Assembly (NCBI GenBank): GCA_963662175.1
Contig: OY759222.1
Coordinates: forward strand, 20,098,222 to 20,162,221
Direction: 5' to 3'
Source: Aradus depressus
Taxonomy: Eukaryota > Arthropoda > Insecta > Hemiptera > Aradidae
Length of the DNA: 64,000 bases
The notes under the pieces are model-generated. The model was not told the origin of the DNA. It saw only the letters and a list, made by a program, of their open reading frames with translations, and did not search any database. A program made the position numbers and the translations under genes. This document shows, one piece after another, positions 53,308 through 63,190 of this stretch (the first letter of the stretch is position 1; the number at the start of each line of letters is the position of its first letter).

Positions 53308-53539
53308 GAATATTGAGGGTCAGTCAAAGATGGAAGAAAACACTATTCAAACGCCAACATTTCGATTTATTTTATATCATTACAGGGCCTACAAACATGA
53401 TTGATTTCCCCCCATGTTTTTAGGCCCTGTAATGATATAACATATATCGAAATGTTGGCGTTTGAATAGTGTTTTCTTCCATCTTTGACTGACCTTCAAT
53501 ATTCCTACAATTAGAATCTACAGTGGCTAATCAACATTT
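53308..53539. mobile_element. Element I, 232-bp palindromic element with 12-bp target duplication
   Basis: ATGTTTCTGTAC flanks it (53296-53307 and 53540-53551). The first 207 bp are an inverted repeat (53308-53396 against about 53413-53514; 'ggtcagtcaaagatggaaga', 'cgccaacatttcgat', 'atcattacagggcct'), followed by a 25-bp tail ending in 'atcaacattt'. The asymmetrical tail after a palindrome argues against an ordinary MITE. Confidence 0.9.
53427..53454 (+). other. Hammerhead-like motif in element I, degenerate
   Basis: CTGTAATGA, GATAT-AACAT-ATATC, GAAA. The first box is disrupted by two extra bases. Confidence 0.25.
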
Positions 53540-53621
53540 ATGTTTCTGTACCTTAACTCCCGATAGGACGAATGTATCGAACATCAATTTTATATGTGTA
53601 TTCAGAACTCTTTAAGGGAGT

Positions 53622-53785
53622 CATAGCCACAGGCACCCTGCAGCCCGCTGTCTGTCTGTCCACTGTACTCACCACAACACACTACCTTACTATAGTAACC
53701 ACAGCTTACAGCCACAGTATCCATGGCAATGTGTCCCTAACTTTCCAAGCGAATTGCCCCTTCAAAATATCTATTACTTTCCCCG
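53622..53785 (+). repeat. Rep-K copy 1
   Basis: 'catagccacaggcaccctgc', 'gtctgtctgtcc', 'agtaaccacagctta', 'agccacagtatccatggcaa' and 'gaattgccccttcaaaata'. Its reverse complement lies at 61343-61492. Both copies abut Rep-G at the same side. Confidence 0.85.
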
Positions 53786-53835
53786 CTATACGAAGTATAG
53801 GCTAAGTTATGGAATCTATCAAAAATTAATGACAA

Positions 53836-54466
53836 TTTTTACTTCCCCAGCTACACGAAGTATAGGGGAAGTTATTTAACAATCGATCAGAAATTCGATG
53901 CGGAGTTTTCATCGGAATTTCCCGATAGGATGAATGTTTCGACGAGAAATTTTATATGTGTATCCAGAGCCCTCTAAGGACGACACCTATTGATTTTCAG
54001 CCAAATCGGCCAAAGGGAACGAGGGTTTAGGGAAGAAGCCTAACTCAAAAACTATAAGAACTACCGTTGTAATGAGTGTATATTGACACGAAATTTCAAA
54101 TGTAAATTCAAAATGTAAATTCGTGAGGACATCACCTATTGTTTTTCAGCAGAATCTGCCGGTATAATAAATGTGTTGACGTGACATTTTATATTTAAAT
54201 TCAAACCCCTATAAGATTGGCACCTATTAATTTTCCGCGAAACTGGTCAAGGGGAAGAGGGACCAGAGAAGGAGGGCTCGACTCAAATATCCTAATAACT
54301 GCCGATGTAATGAAGGTTTAGTATGATTCACAATTAGTATGATGCAGAAGGCATTATGTAAGTCAAATATTGGGTTTTAGCTCAAACTGTCTATTGGTTT
54401 TGGAGGGAGAGCGAAGATTAATTATTGCTGGGGAAGTACATATTAGGTGATTCACTGACAACTTTT
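53836..54466 (+). repeat. Rep-G, long full-length copy (about 630 bp)
   Basis: Complete ends: hairpin 'acttccccagctacacgaag' at 53836 and 'ggtgattcactgacaacttt' at 54452. Four modules, more than the 533-bp copies. A second short Rep-G start (53772-53835) lies just before it. Confidence 0.87.
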
Positions 54467-54989
54467 TTACTTGAGATTAGTCCAAAACGTGTTGCGATTT
54501 GTTGTACGGGTGTTTATGTTATTGGTTGGCGACCTCCTGGCGGCGTTCTCTTCTCGGTCTTTACACCGAGGCCAGTTAAACTTCGTTGATTGTATTTGAT
54601 ACCAAATGTGCAGGTTAGTAATCCAGTCCACAGGCCGGCAGAGAATGTGGAGGGTGGACTTAGAAAAAAAGTGGGCGTACAGTTTCCTTGTAAGGAGAGG
54701 AGAAGAAGGTGATGAGTGCCCTTGGGGGGGTGCGTTCACCTGGCTCATCAGTAGTCTGGGCAGGAAATGGTGGAGGGTCTTAGTGAAGAAGAGGAGACAA
54801 CAGTGCGGGAGGCGGAGCACGGTGAAGACACTAGAGTAGAAAGAGTAGTCTGTTTGGGACTACTTAGGGTAAAGGGGGGAATAGAACACACATTGAAGGG
54901 GTCCCTAGTTCAGTGAGTAGTAGTCAGGGCAGTAGCCTATCTGTCTTTTTGGGGCTACTCGGTATTCTGTCCAATCCTTTTCGTCGTAT
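54467..54989. other. Unassigned stretch
   Basis: Open frames of 117 codons (minus) and 77 codons (plus) overlap each other; neither has a recognised domain. As it lies just downstream of a minus-strand LINE end, some of it may be LINE 3' UTR. Confidence 0.4.
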
Positions 54990-55205
54990 CTACTCCACCC
55001 TAGGCTCGTCGTCGTACAACGGACATTCGAGAACTTCGTGTTCTGCAGTCTCGCCGCCGCCGCACGAGCAGTTCGGGCTGTCCTTCTACTTGAAAAAGAA
55101 GAGTTTGGAGTTGAAATCTCCGTGACCCGATAGAACCTGGGACGTCCAGTGGTCCGGTTTTACCCAAACAGACTCAAGTCTTGCTCGGACGCTTGGAAAG
55201 TAAGC
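54990..55205 (-). pseudogene. LINE ORF2 C-terminus (R1/Jockey-like) with one stop
   Basis: Minus frame: VKPDHWTSQVLSGHGDFNSK, LFFFK, stop, KDSPNCSCGGGETAEH, EVLECPLYDDEPRVE, stop at 54990-54992. SGHG-F, then SPNC-C-GETAEH-L-ECP is a textbook LINE C-terminal CCHC knuckle. One in-frame TAG breaks it, so it is dead. Upstream remains open to about 55205 (FPSVRARLESVW). Confidence 0.85.
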
Positions 55206-55919
55206 CCAGGTCGATTAGAAAAGCAATGACGGAAGGAACTAACAACTGAACGGGTCTTGCGCTCCTTTATCGTGGGTGAAGCTGAAAAGAACAAGATTTG
55301 ATGTATATTTGATATACGACTTAATAAATACTTCCATTAATGTACTTTATACAATACTACTCCAACTCCGAGGCTAATGTCTAAGCGCTATGTACTTAGA
55401 ATTTTGTGGTAAATGGTTGAGTGGGACTTGACTTGAGTGGTTTGAGTCCTTGAGATGGTTGTGTGAAGGCGTGGCTCCGACACTCTTTACATCTCCCTTC
55501 AGCTGCTATCATGACTTTTTTAGAAAATTCAATTTGTCTGAAAAAAAAAACGCCAATTTTATTTCAAAATGGTCTCTCCAAAGAGAATCAGTTTTTTTTA
55601 ATTTGTTAAACATATCTACAAATTTTTCACTCGTCCGATTATCTACCACTGGAAATTGCATACGTTATAATATTTTCTGCGGTAAAAATCTACTCAAACT
55701 TTAGGGGGGGGGGGGGGGGGGGGGGGGGCACCAAAACCAGAAGAAAAAAATCAACAATTGTGAGAAAAATAATCTTCTAGATTCAACTTTCTTGCCTTAT
55801 AATTACAAATAACCTTTTTTTTTTTATTTCAGCGCGAAAATTTTAACAGTAGAATTATTGCGACGGACTGGCATGTTGTGCTTTGCTGATACCTGCACTT
55901 ACTAATCTAATAAGTTCAG
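55206..55919. other. Unassigned stretch with G25 tract
   Basis: A run of 25 G at 55704-55728, the longest homopolymer G in the window. Otherwise AT-rich. Confidence 0.5.
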
Positions 55920-56128
55920 ATAGCTTAGGGTAGAGTGCTTGCTTACCAAACTCAAGATCGCGAGTACGAAATACGTCTGGGACCCTTAAGTTTTTTATGT
56001 GGGAGGTGATAAAACTTTGGTCATTCGGTTGTGACGTTAAGCGATGGTCCGGAGCCTGTAGGATGTTAGGTACTCGTTACAGATCACTACCCTAAGATAA
56101 AAATTTAGGATGGGCAAAATTTAGGACA
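55920..56128 (+). repeat. SINE-A, decayed
   Basis: 'tagggtagagtgcttgctta', 'gacgttaagcgatggtccgg' and 'ttaggtactcgttac' to 'caaaatttaggac'. The 3' end is missing. Confidence 0.78.
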
Positions 56129-56401
56129 CTATATAATTAATATTTTCTATTTACCAATTATTTTTGCTCATTCGATTTATGCTCGGTTTTAAAATTTAGT
56201 CTTTTAACTTTGTGCGAAGTTTCAATAATGGTAATTTTCAATTCATTTCAATATATAGCCGGCGTATCGTGAAATAAACAGACATTCCCTCAAATAACTT
56301 ATTATGCTATTTGACTGCAAAATACCAGTATATGTTAATTGTTTTATTTTAAAGAATATATTGATGAAAATTGAGTTAGCCCAGCCATTCTGTGAAGGAA
56401 A

Positions 56402-56872
56402 AAATCGTCGGGGAATCACCAGCGTTGTACTTCCCCAAAACGACTTAATCAAATAATTTTTCGCTCCTTCACCAATGTTGTGCTGGTAAATTCAGTTAAT
56501 TTGAGCCCCATGCTCTAAACCTCCTTTCCTTTCGGCTGATATCGCTGAAATTTGTCAGGTTATGTCCTCATTGGGTTTTGACGCCAAGTATGAAATTTCA
56601 TGTTGATACATTCATTACATCAGCTGTTATTGGAGTTTTTTGAATCAAGAATGTCCCCTAATCCCCCCTCCCCTTTGGCCAATTTGTCTAAAAAACATTT
56701 GGTGTCGTCGTTAGAAGATTCTGGATTCACATATAAAATTTCGTTTCGATACTTTTATTCTACCTTTATATTTGGAATCTAGAGGTCGGAAATTCCGTTA
56801 AAAACTCTACATCGAATATTTGACCGATTACATAACTTCCCCTATATTTCGTTTCCCTGGGGTACTAAAAAC
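56402..56872 (-). repeat. Rep-G, full length
   Basis: 'gtcgtcgggg-aatcaccag' type distal end to 'ccgattacataacttcccc' and 'ttccctggggtactaaaaa'. Two to three modules. Confidence 0.85.
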
Positions 56873-57270
56873 AGCTATGATGCTAAACAAACAGAATTAA
56901 ATTTTTATGACGAAATATATTTAATTTTTATAATCCTATATTAGAATCAACGCTGGTATCGTCAAGTTCAGTTTTGTGCCAAAACCACCGAGGTAATAAT
57001 TTTGTTATATGTTGATTTTTTTCTATTTCAAATTATTTTTCATAGTAAATATTGTTTTTTATTTAGTATTCTATTTGTATGTTTTATACGCGCAATGCGA
57101 ATTGTATCGTATAAAATGTATCAATCTCTATATCCGAAAAAACAAATGTAATTCGTAGTGCGTAACGCTTTCTAGTTTAAAAAGTCGGAACTATATACTA
57201 ATCTTGTCTTTAGATATCAAATGGAATTAAATGTCAAAAGATATATTTTATTTATTTTTATTTTTATTTC
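56873..57270. other. Unassigned AT-rich stretch
   Basis: Nothing recognised. Confidence 0.4.
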
Positions 57271-57850
57271 CTCTGATATACGAAGCATAGGGAAAGTTAT
57301 ATAATCGATCAAAAATCCAATGCGGAGTTTTCAGCGGAATTACATGTTTTCCGACATCCAGAATACAAATATTGAAAAAAAAAAAAAAACTCTGAACACG
57401 ATAACTCCCGATAGAATGAATATATCAACACGAAATTTTATATGTGAATCCAGAACCACCTAACGACGACATCTATTTATTTTCAGCCAAATCGGCCAAA
57501 TGGAAGGGGCTTAACTCAAAATCTCTTAATAACTGCCGATAGAATAAATGTATCCACATGAAATTTTACATCAGTTTTTCAGTTAAGACTCTACCCTAAT
57601 CCCCCCTTCTTTTTGGTCGATTTGGCTCGAAAATAATAGGTGTCGTCATTAGAGGGTTCTGGATTCATATATAAAATTTCATATCGATATATTCATTCCA
57701 TCGGGAGTTATCTTGTTCACAGACGAAGACATTTTTTTTTTTTTTCATATTTGGAATCAGGTTGGAAAACATGAAATTCCGTTGAAAACTCCGCATCGAA
57801 TTTTTGACCGATTACATATTTTCCCCCATATTTTGTATAGCTGGGGTAAT
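57271..57850. repeat. Rep-G foldback, two proximal halves head to head
   Basis: 57271-57575 is plus strand from the proximal hairpin ('gatatacgaagcatagggaa'), and 57576-57850 is minus strand ending in the same proximal end ('ccgattacatattttccccc', 'tgtatagctgggg'). The outer edges are therefore inverted copies of the same terminus. Confidence 0.82.
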
Positions 57851-57854
57851 CATA

Positions 57855-58110
57855 TATATAAAGCTGAAAATGTCTGTGCGTTGTACCGATATAGCTCACG
57901 AACGGCTTGATGGATTTGATTAATTTTTTTTAAAATTTGTTCGTCATCGTCTGTGGAAGGTTATAGGCGTATTAGTACCTCAATATATGGTCCATCCCAG
58001 CATCCACCCACGCAATCTTTGTAACTCAAAAACCACTGCAATGATTAATGAGGAATCTTTTTGAATAGATAAGTTTTATCTACCGGAAGGTTAAGGTCTA
58101 TTTTTCGGAA
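57855..58110 (+). repeat. Dispersed repeat with 'aaaatgtctgtgcg' start
   Basis: 'aaagctgaaaatgtctgtgc', 'gctcacgaacggcttgatgg', 'ggaaggttataggcgtatta' and 'tgtaactcaaaaaccactgc'. Phrases of this kind are common in arthropod interspersed repeats. Single copy here. Confidence 0.5.
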
Positions 58111-58619
58111 ACATAAAGGTCTCGGGATTTTCTAACCACGATCTTGAGACAAGTCGCGTGCTTGCCTTTTGTGCCCTCATAACACATTTACGTGATATAA
58201 ACATAACACAATCCAGTTAGCATGTAGTTAGTTATATTTCCATCTAGATGTATGCACCTGGTAGTTAAAATATATATTTTCTCAGGAGGTTCTTTGACCT
58301 GAAAGAAAAGGTTCACTGATCTTTGCGAAATTGAACACTTACAAAGACAATTGGCTGTTCCGTAATGTCCGTTGAGTATTGGTCCACTGTCGGATGGAAC
58401 TGTAATTTATACCTTACGAAATAATATTATATGGATTTATTAATGGTTTTCAAAAAGTACTTCCCCAGGACGAAAGTATGATTCGCACTCCGCAAACTTT
58501 TATTAATTTATAATTAAATCTGACCATGTTTATGTATTAATTCTATGTGGAATAGACAATATTTCAAAAATTTATGGGGATGGCATAACACAAAAACTTT
58601 AAATAACTGTCATTGTAAT
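58111..58619. other. Mixed spacer
   Basis: Holds a Rep-G distal scrap (58455-58500, minus) and an element F scrap at 58550-58575 ('tggaatagacaatatttcaa'). No gene. Confidence 0.5.
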
Positions 58620-59222
58620 GACCCCTCCAAAACCAGTCGACCGTTCGCGCTGATATTCAACAGTTGACTTACATAGGGGCTTCTAAATCCTCATTCTCTA
58701 TTTAGTGTCGAGAAGTTCATTATATCGGCAGTTATTAGGGTTTTTGAATTGCCCCTTAACCAATTTTTACCTTCAGCGCTTGACTTATTGGGTTTTGACT
58801 TCAAATATGAAATTTCATGTCGATACATTCATTACATCGCCAGTTATTGAAGTTTTTAAGTCCCCTCTGATCCCCCCTCTTTCTCTTCTGCCGATTCCGC
58901 TAATAATAATTGTCCTTTGGGTGTTTTGAATTCACATATAAAATATTTTGTCGATACATTCATTACAACGACAGTTATTAAAGTTTTTGAGTTAAGCCTC
59001 TCCTCTAATCCCCCCTTCCCTTTGGCCGATTTAGCTGAAAACCTATAGGTGTTATCCTTATTGGGTTTTGCTCACACATATGCATTTTCGTGTCAATACA
59101 TTCATTCTATTGGAAGTTATCGTGTTCATAGATAGTCAGACATTTCTTTTCATATCATGAAATTCCATTGAAAATTCCGTTCGAATTTTTAAGCGATCAT
59201 ACTTCGTATAGCTGAGGTAGTA
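58620..59222 (-). repeat. Rep-G, four-module copy
   Basis: Module ends recur at 'gttcattatatcggcag' (58722), 'gatacattcattacatcgcc' (58822), 'gatacattcattacaacgac' (58953) and 'aatacattcattctattgg' (59094). Ends at 'catacttcgtatagctgagg'. Confidence 0.87.
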
Positions 59223-59574
59223 GAAATCTACGAATTTCCATATTGTAGTATTCAACTGTGTTTGATAGGGGACTAATGTTGGATGTTGATTGTCATGTAT
59301 CAAATGTTTGATTTTCAAATTGAGCTATAAGAATAATCGTAAACGACATTCTCGTGCATATTGTATTGAGCCAATGTTCGGTGTATGACCAGTTGATGAT
59401 GTGAACTTAACAGCTGTAGATTGGTGACATGCGTACTTTTCTGTATTAGTTTAGTTGAAACAGAACAGACAGCGCTGTTATCGACCTATCTCCAATCAGG
59501 TACTTTACACAGCTCCAAACATAATGGCCGATCAGAATCGAAGTTGATATCGATTTAATATTGTTAGCTATTTT
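59223..59574. other. Unassigned stretch
   Basis: Nothing recognised. Confidence 0.4.
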
Positions 59575-59740
59575 TTGCTATAGTATAAAATGTATTTTAA
59601 TCGTATAAAAATCTGAGATCGAGTTTTTAAGGTCTTGTGAACATGTTTTGACCATTTTCGCAATGATGTCAATGTATGTGCGGGATTAGAACTTTGTGAC
59701 ACAAATAAATGGATTTCAAAGTATTGGTTAAATTGTAACA
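59575..59740 (+). repeat. Rep-L copy 2
   Basis: 'aaaaatctgagatcgagttt', 'ttttgaccattttcgcaat' and 'gaactttgtgacac' parallel the copies at 62745 and 62950. Confidence 0.55.
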
Positions 59741-59759
59741 CATTGCAGCAAATTTTAAA

Positions 59760-60081
59760 ATAGTTATTATGACACATGCCCAGGCTTTAACTACAAGGTC
59801 ATATCGCATACTACCCTAGCGCTCTTTCGTCACTATGGTGAACATGAACCGACTATGAGTCCTAAATTTTGCCTACCATAAATTTTTATTGACCCTAGGG
59901 TTTAGGGGTCTTTAACGAGTACCTGACCTCGTACAGGCTCGGGATCGTCGCTTAGCCATCCGAAGGACGGCGTGCTTAATTTTTTGTTATCTTCCATGTA
60001 AAATAAACTAAGGGCCTCGGTCGGGTTTCCATCCCGAGTTCAGTAAGCAAGCACGCATACCACTGAGATAGCGGCGCCCTC
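59760..60081 (-). mobile_element. SINE-A, near full length
   Basis: 'tagttattatgacacatgcc' to 'gagatagcggcgccctc'. B-box region decayed (gtttccatcccgag). Small deletions near 'cttagccatccg'. Confidence 0.88.
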
Positions 60082-60535
60082 AATTGAAAAATATATTTTT
60101 TTTATTTGTATGGGGGAGTGATAGTGATATGTAAAAAAAGTGTTGGTATAAGCAAGTCCTGTTATGGGCACATGACATATTTTTATATAGGTCGATGACC
60201 TGTTACAGTTTCCTTCCTGTCTGGCAGTCTATCTCTATGAGCCTAGCTGATCACATTTAAAGAGATAACACACTTGACTGTAGGTTGGTAGCCCAGTGGC
60301 CAAAACAGTTGTATGAGGGTAGTTCCAGCAAGTTTTTCTCATTAAAAAATCACGTTTTTTTTAAAAATAAGCATAAACTATCAAATTGAACTTAATCTCA
60401 CGAATTTGAATTTGGTATAAATAGCTGGATTGACTGTGCCTAAAAAATGGTTATTTTTACACATATTATTATAACACTTAGTTTTGTATAATTAATTATA
60501 TAGTTTCATTATGATTAAATTATTTTCTTGGATAA
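60082..60535. other. Unassigned AT-rich stretch
   Basis: Nothing recognised. Confidence 0.4.
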
Positions 60536-60650
60536 TAGTTAGTTATTGTGAGTCATGCCCGGGCTTAAGTACGACTACGAGAGCTCTCTTTGGTCACACT
60601 CCACTCTGTGGGAGTCCTAAATTCTACCTGGCTAGGATTATTCATCTGGG
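60536..60650 (-). repeat. SINE-A 3' fragment
   Basis: 'tagttagttattgtgagtca', 'gcccgggcttaagtacg' and 'gggagtcctaaattctacc'. Confidence 0.78.
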
Positions 60651-60656
60651 GTGGGG

Positions 60657-61345
60657 GGAGCTACATCGACAGTAATTAGGGTTTTTGAATTGAGCCCCCC
60701 TCTGATCCCGCCCTTCTCTTCTGTCGATTCCACTGAAAATTATCAAGTGTATTCCTTATGGGGATTTGAATTCACGTGTGAAATTTCGTGTCGATACATG
60801 CATTACAACGGCAGTTATTAAGAGTTTTTGAGTTGAGACTCTTCTTTCTCCCCTAATCCTCTCCTCCCCTTCGACCAATTTGGATAAAAATCGATAGGTG
60901 TTGTCCTTATGGTCACACATATAATATTTCGTGTCGATACATTCATTCTATTGGCAGTTATTAAGAGTTTTTGACTTGAGCCTCTTCCCTAATCCCCTTC
61001 CCCTTGACCAATTTGGATAAATATCGATAGGTGTTGTCCTTATGGTCACACATATAATATTTCGTGTCGATACATTCATTCTATTGGCAGCTATTAAGAG
61101 TTTTTATGTTTAGTCTCTTCATTAATCCCCCCCCCCCTTCCCTTTGGTCGCTGCGGCTAAAAAAATTGGGTGTCGTCGTTAGAGTGTTCTCGATTCACAT
61201 ATAAAATTTTGTGTAGATACATTCTTTAGTCGTGTTCTCAGACAGATGTTTTTTTGATATTTGAAATCTAGAGGTCGGAAAACATGAACTTCCGTTGAAT
61301 TTTTGATAGATTCCATAACTTCCGCTTTACGAAGTAATAGTTATT
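60657..61345 (-). repeat. Rep-G, five-module copy with recent module duplication
   Basis: Two adjacent modules starting 'gaccaatttggataaa' at 60873 and 61005 are nearly identical over 132 bp, far closer to each other than to the other modules. Ends 'ttccataacttccgctttac'. The C-rich line reaches 10 or more C near 61128. Confidence 0.88.
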
Positions 61346-61492
61346 TTGAAGGGGCGATTCGCTCTGAAAGTACACATTGCCATGGATACTGTGGCTGAAA
61401 GCTATGGTTACTGTAGTAAAGTAGTGTGTTGTGTGTACAGCGGACAGACAGACAGACAGCAGAGAGCTGCAGGGTGCCTGTAGCTATGACTC
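61343..61492 (-). repeat. Rep-K copy 2
   Basis: Reverse complement of 53622-53785: 'tgccatggatactgtggctg', 'ggttactgtagtaaagtagt', 'ctgcagggtgcctgtagcta'. It adjoins Rep-G at the same junction as copy 1. Confidence 0.85.
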
Positions 61493-62567
61493 TCACGGGC
61501 CACCCACCCGTCCTATCGATTTCCCCTCCTTTCTAGGTCACTATGTGTATCCCCCTCTCAGTCTTCTCTTCCTTCTTCTCCCCACTCCCCTCCCCTCAAC
61601 ATCTTCAAACATACTAGTATTTGTTCGTTTACTTTCTGTGTAGTAGGCATGTCGAAAACTGCTCCTTTACTGGAAAGGGAACAAGTTGTTACTATTCCAA
61701 AAAAATATCTGTTACAAATACCTATTATTTTGGATCAGGAAATTCACACATACGCATAAAAAAGCTTTTTACAAAATACCTAACAAGCTTATGACGCATG
61801 CGCCGCTAGTTTAAGGGACTGGAGAAGATATTGCTTAATACGTAAACAATACATAAAATAATGATATATAATGCCTGCCTCCTCTCTCTTTTCTCACTTC
61901 CATATTTATCTATCCGGTTCTAGTGTAACCGATGAACTTAATAGTGAATATTGGAACTCGCCCAGACAGTAACAAGGTTAGGAAAAAATAAGATACTTGG
62001 AGCTAAATCGTGACTCAATACGTTCCTGAAAATCTGTTACAGCTAGGGGCAAATATTCTCAGTAGCTAGGAACATGTTACGCAAATAACAGAACATCACT
62101 ACAGTGTATAGTATTCAGAAAGGAGGGAACGTAACCTTGGTACTTTTCCAGAATTTACTCCCCACTTATTTCGTATGAAAGTCAACTTTTTAGCCCAAAC
62201 GGATTTTAGAAAGAAAAAAAAAAAAAAAAGAGAAAATTCCTTAGAAAAAAAATAATATTTAAAACATTTTAACTACTTCTGAAATTTGCGGTGAAATCCC
62301 ACCCCGCCGCCCGGAATACATACTTTGGAAGATGTAGATATCGATACCTTACTCATATCGATAGTGTGTGAATATACTATGTAAACATTTTTTTTTTTTT
62401 CATAATATATTGTCCAATATTGGTATTTGACAGTTGCATGCCGAGAGTTTCTTAACGTGTTTCTCAGGTTTCCGACCTATTATACCTTAATCTCCTACCT
62501 AGCCTTCATTTAAATTAGCCTCCACTTGTACAACAACCAAGAATTTCCTGATCAGATTTGACCTTAT
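61493..62567. other. Unassigned stretch
   Basis: Pyrimidine-rich at 61540-61600, AT-rich later with A and T runs. No gene or repeat family recognised. Confidence 0.45.
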
Positions 62568-62646
62568 GTCAATCAATACATTTAAAGATTCATGTTATCC
62601 ATAATAATATTATGGATAACATGAATCTTTAAATGTATTGATTGAC
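62568..62646. repeat. Perfect palindrome, 39-bp arms and 1-nt centre
   Basis: Arms 62568-62606 (gtcaatcaatacatttaaag...) and 62608-62646 are exact reverse complements around A at 62607. The size is identical to the unrelated palindrome at 30548-30626. Confidence 0.97.
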
Positions 62647-62692
62647 TATAGTTGTGGCTGTATATTGTATAATATACAGCCACAACTATAGT
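62645..62692. repeat. Second palindrome, 22-bp arms, overlapping the first
   Basis: 'actatagttgtggctgtata' (from 62645) and its inverted copy (62671-62692) surround a 4-base loop gtat. It shares two bases with the previous palindrome. Confidence 0.95.
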
Positions 62693-62744
62693 ATACTCAT
62701 GTATTTTTTAGTATTTATGATTTTGTTACATTCTTATATCTATG

Positions 62745-62870
62745 TATAAGGAAGAATTGTAATCGTGCGAAAATCCGAAATCTACGTTTTAATGGATCTT
62801 CACGTTTCCTTTGAATAGGTTTTGACTATTTTCGCGATGATGTGTGTGTGTACTACATATTTATGTACAA
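62745..62870 (+). repeat. Rep-L copy 3
   Basis: 'attgtaatcgtgcgaaaatc', 'cgttttaatggatcttcac' and 'gactattttcgcgatgatg'. Confidence 0.6.
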
Positions 62871-62949
62871 TTCTTTTTAGTTACAAAAATAATTATATGA
62901 TTTTCTCTTGTTGAGCTTCTGTTGACTATTTTTTTTTTTTACTTTCTAA

Positions 62950-63190
62950 TAACCATAGTATAAATTGTAATCTTGGGATTTTTCAACAAATATGTACGTT
63001 CCAAGGTCCCTTGATGTGTTGATGTCAGTGTGTGTCCATGTTATTGAAACTTTGTGAGCTCTTTAACTCAAAAACTATTATAGCTATGAACTTGACATTT
63101 GGGATGAAGAAGTCACATGTGCATACTTGGAACTAATTAGATTTTGGCCGAAATCAGACGAAACTTGAGACCACTTTACTTTGAGGCTTA
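62950..63190 (+). repeat. Rep-L copy 4
   Basis: 'aattgtaatcttgggatttt', 'gaaactttgtgagctcttta', 'ctcaaaaactattatagcta' and 'gattttggccgaaatcaga'. The longest copy, adjacent to copy 3. Confidence 0.6.

Larger units (their letters stand above)
53222..53625 (+). repeat. Rep-G copy split by element I
   Basis: Proximal end 53222-53307 ('gcccagctatacaaagtata') and continuation from 53540 ('ccttaactcccgatagg', 'aatgtatcgaacatc'). Confidence 0.78.
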
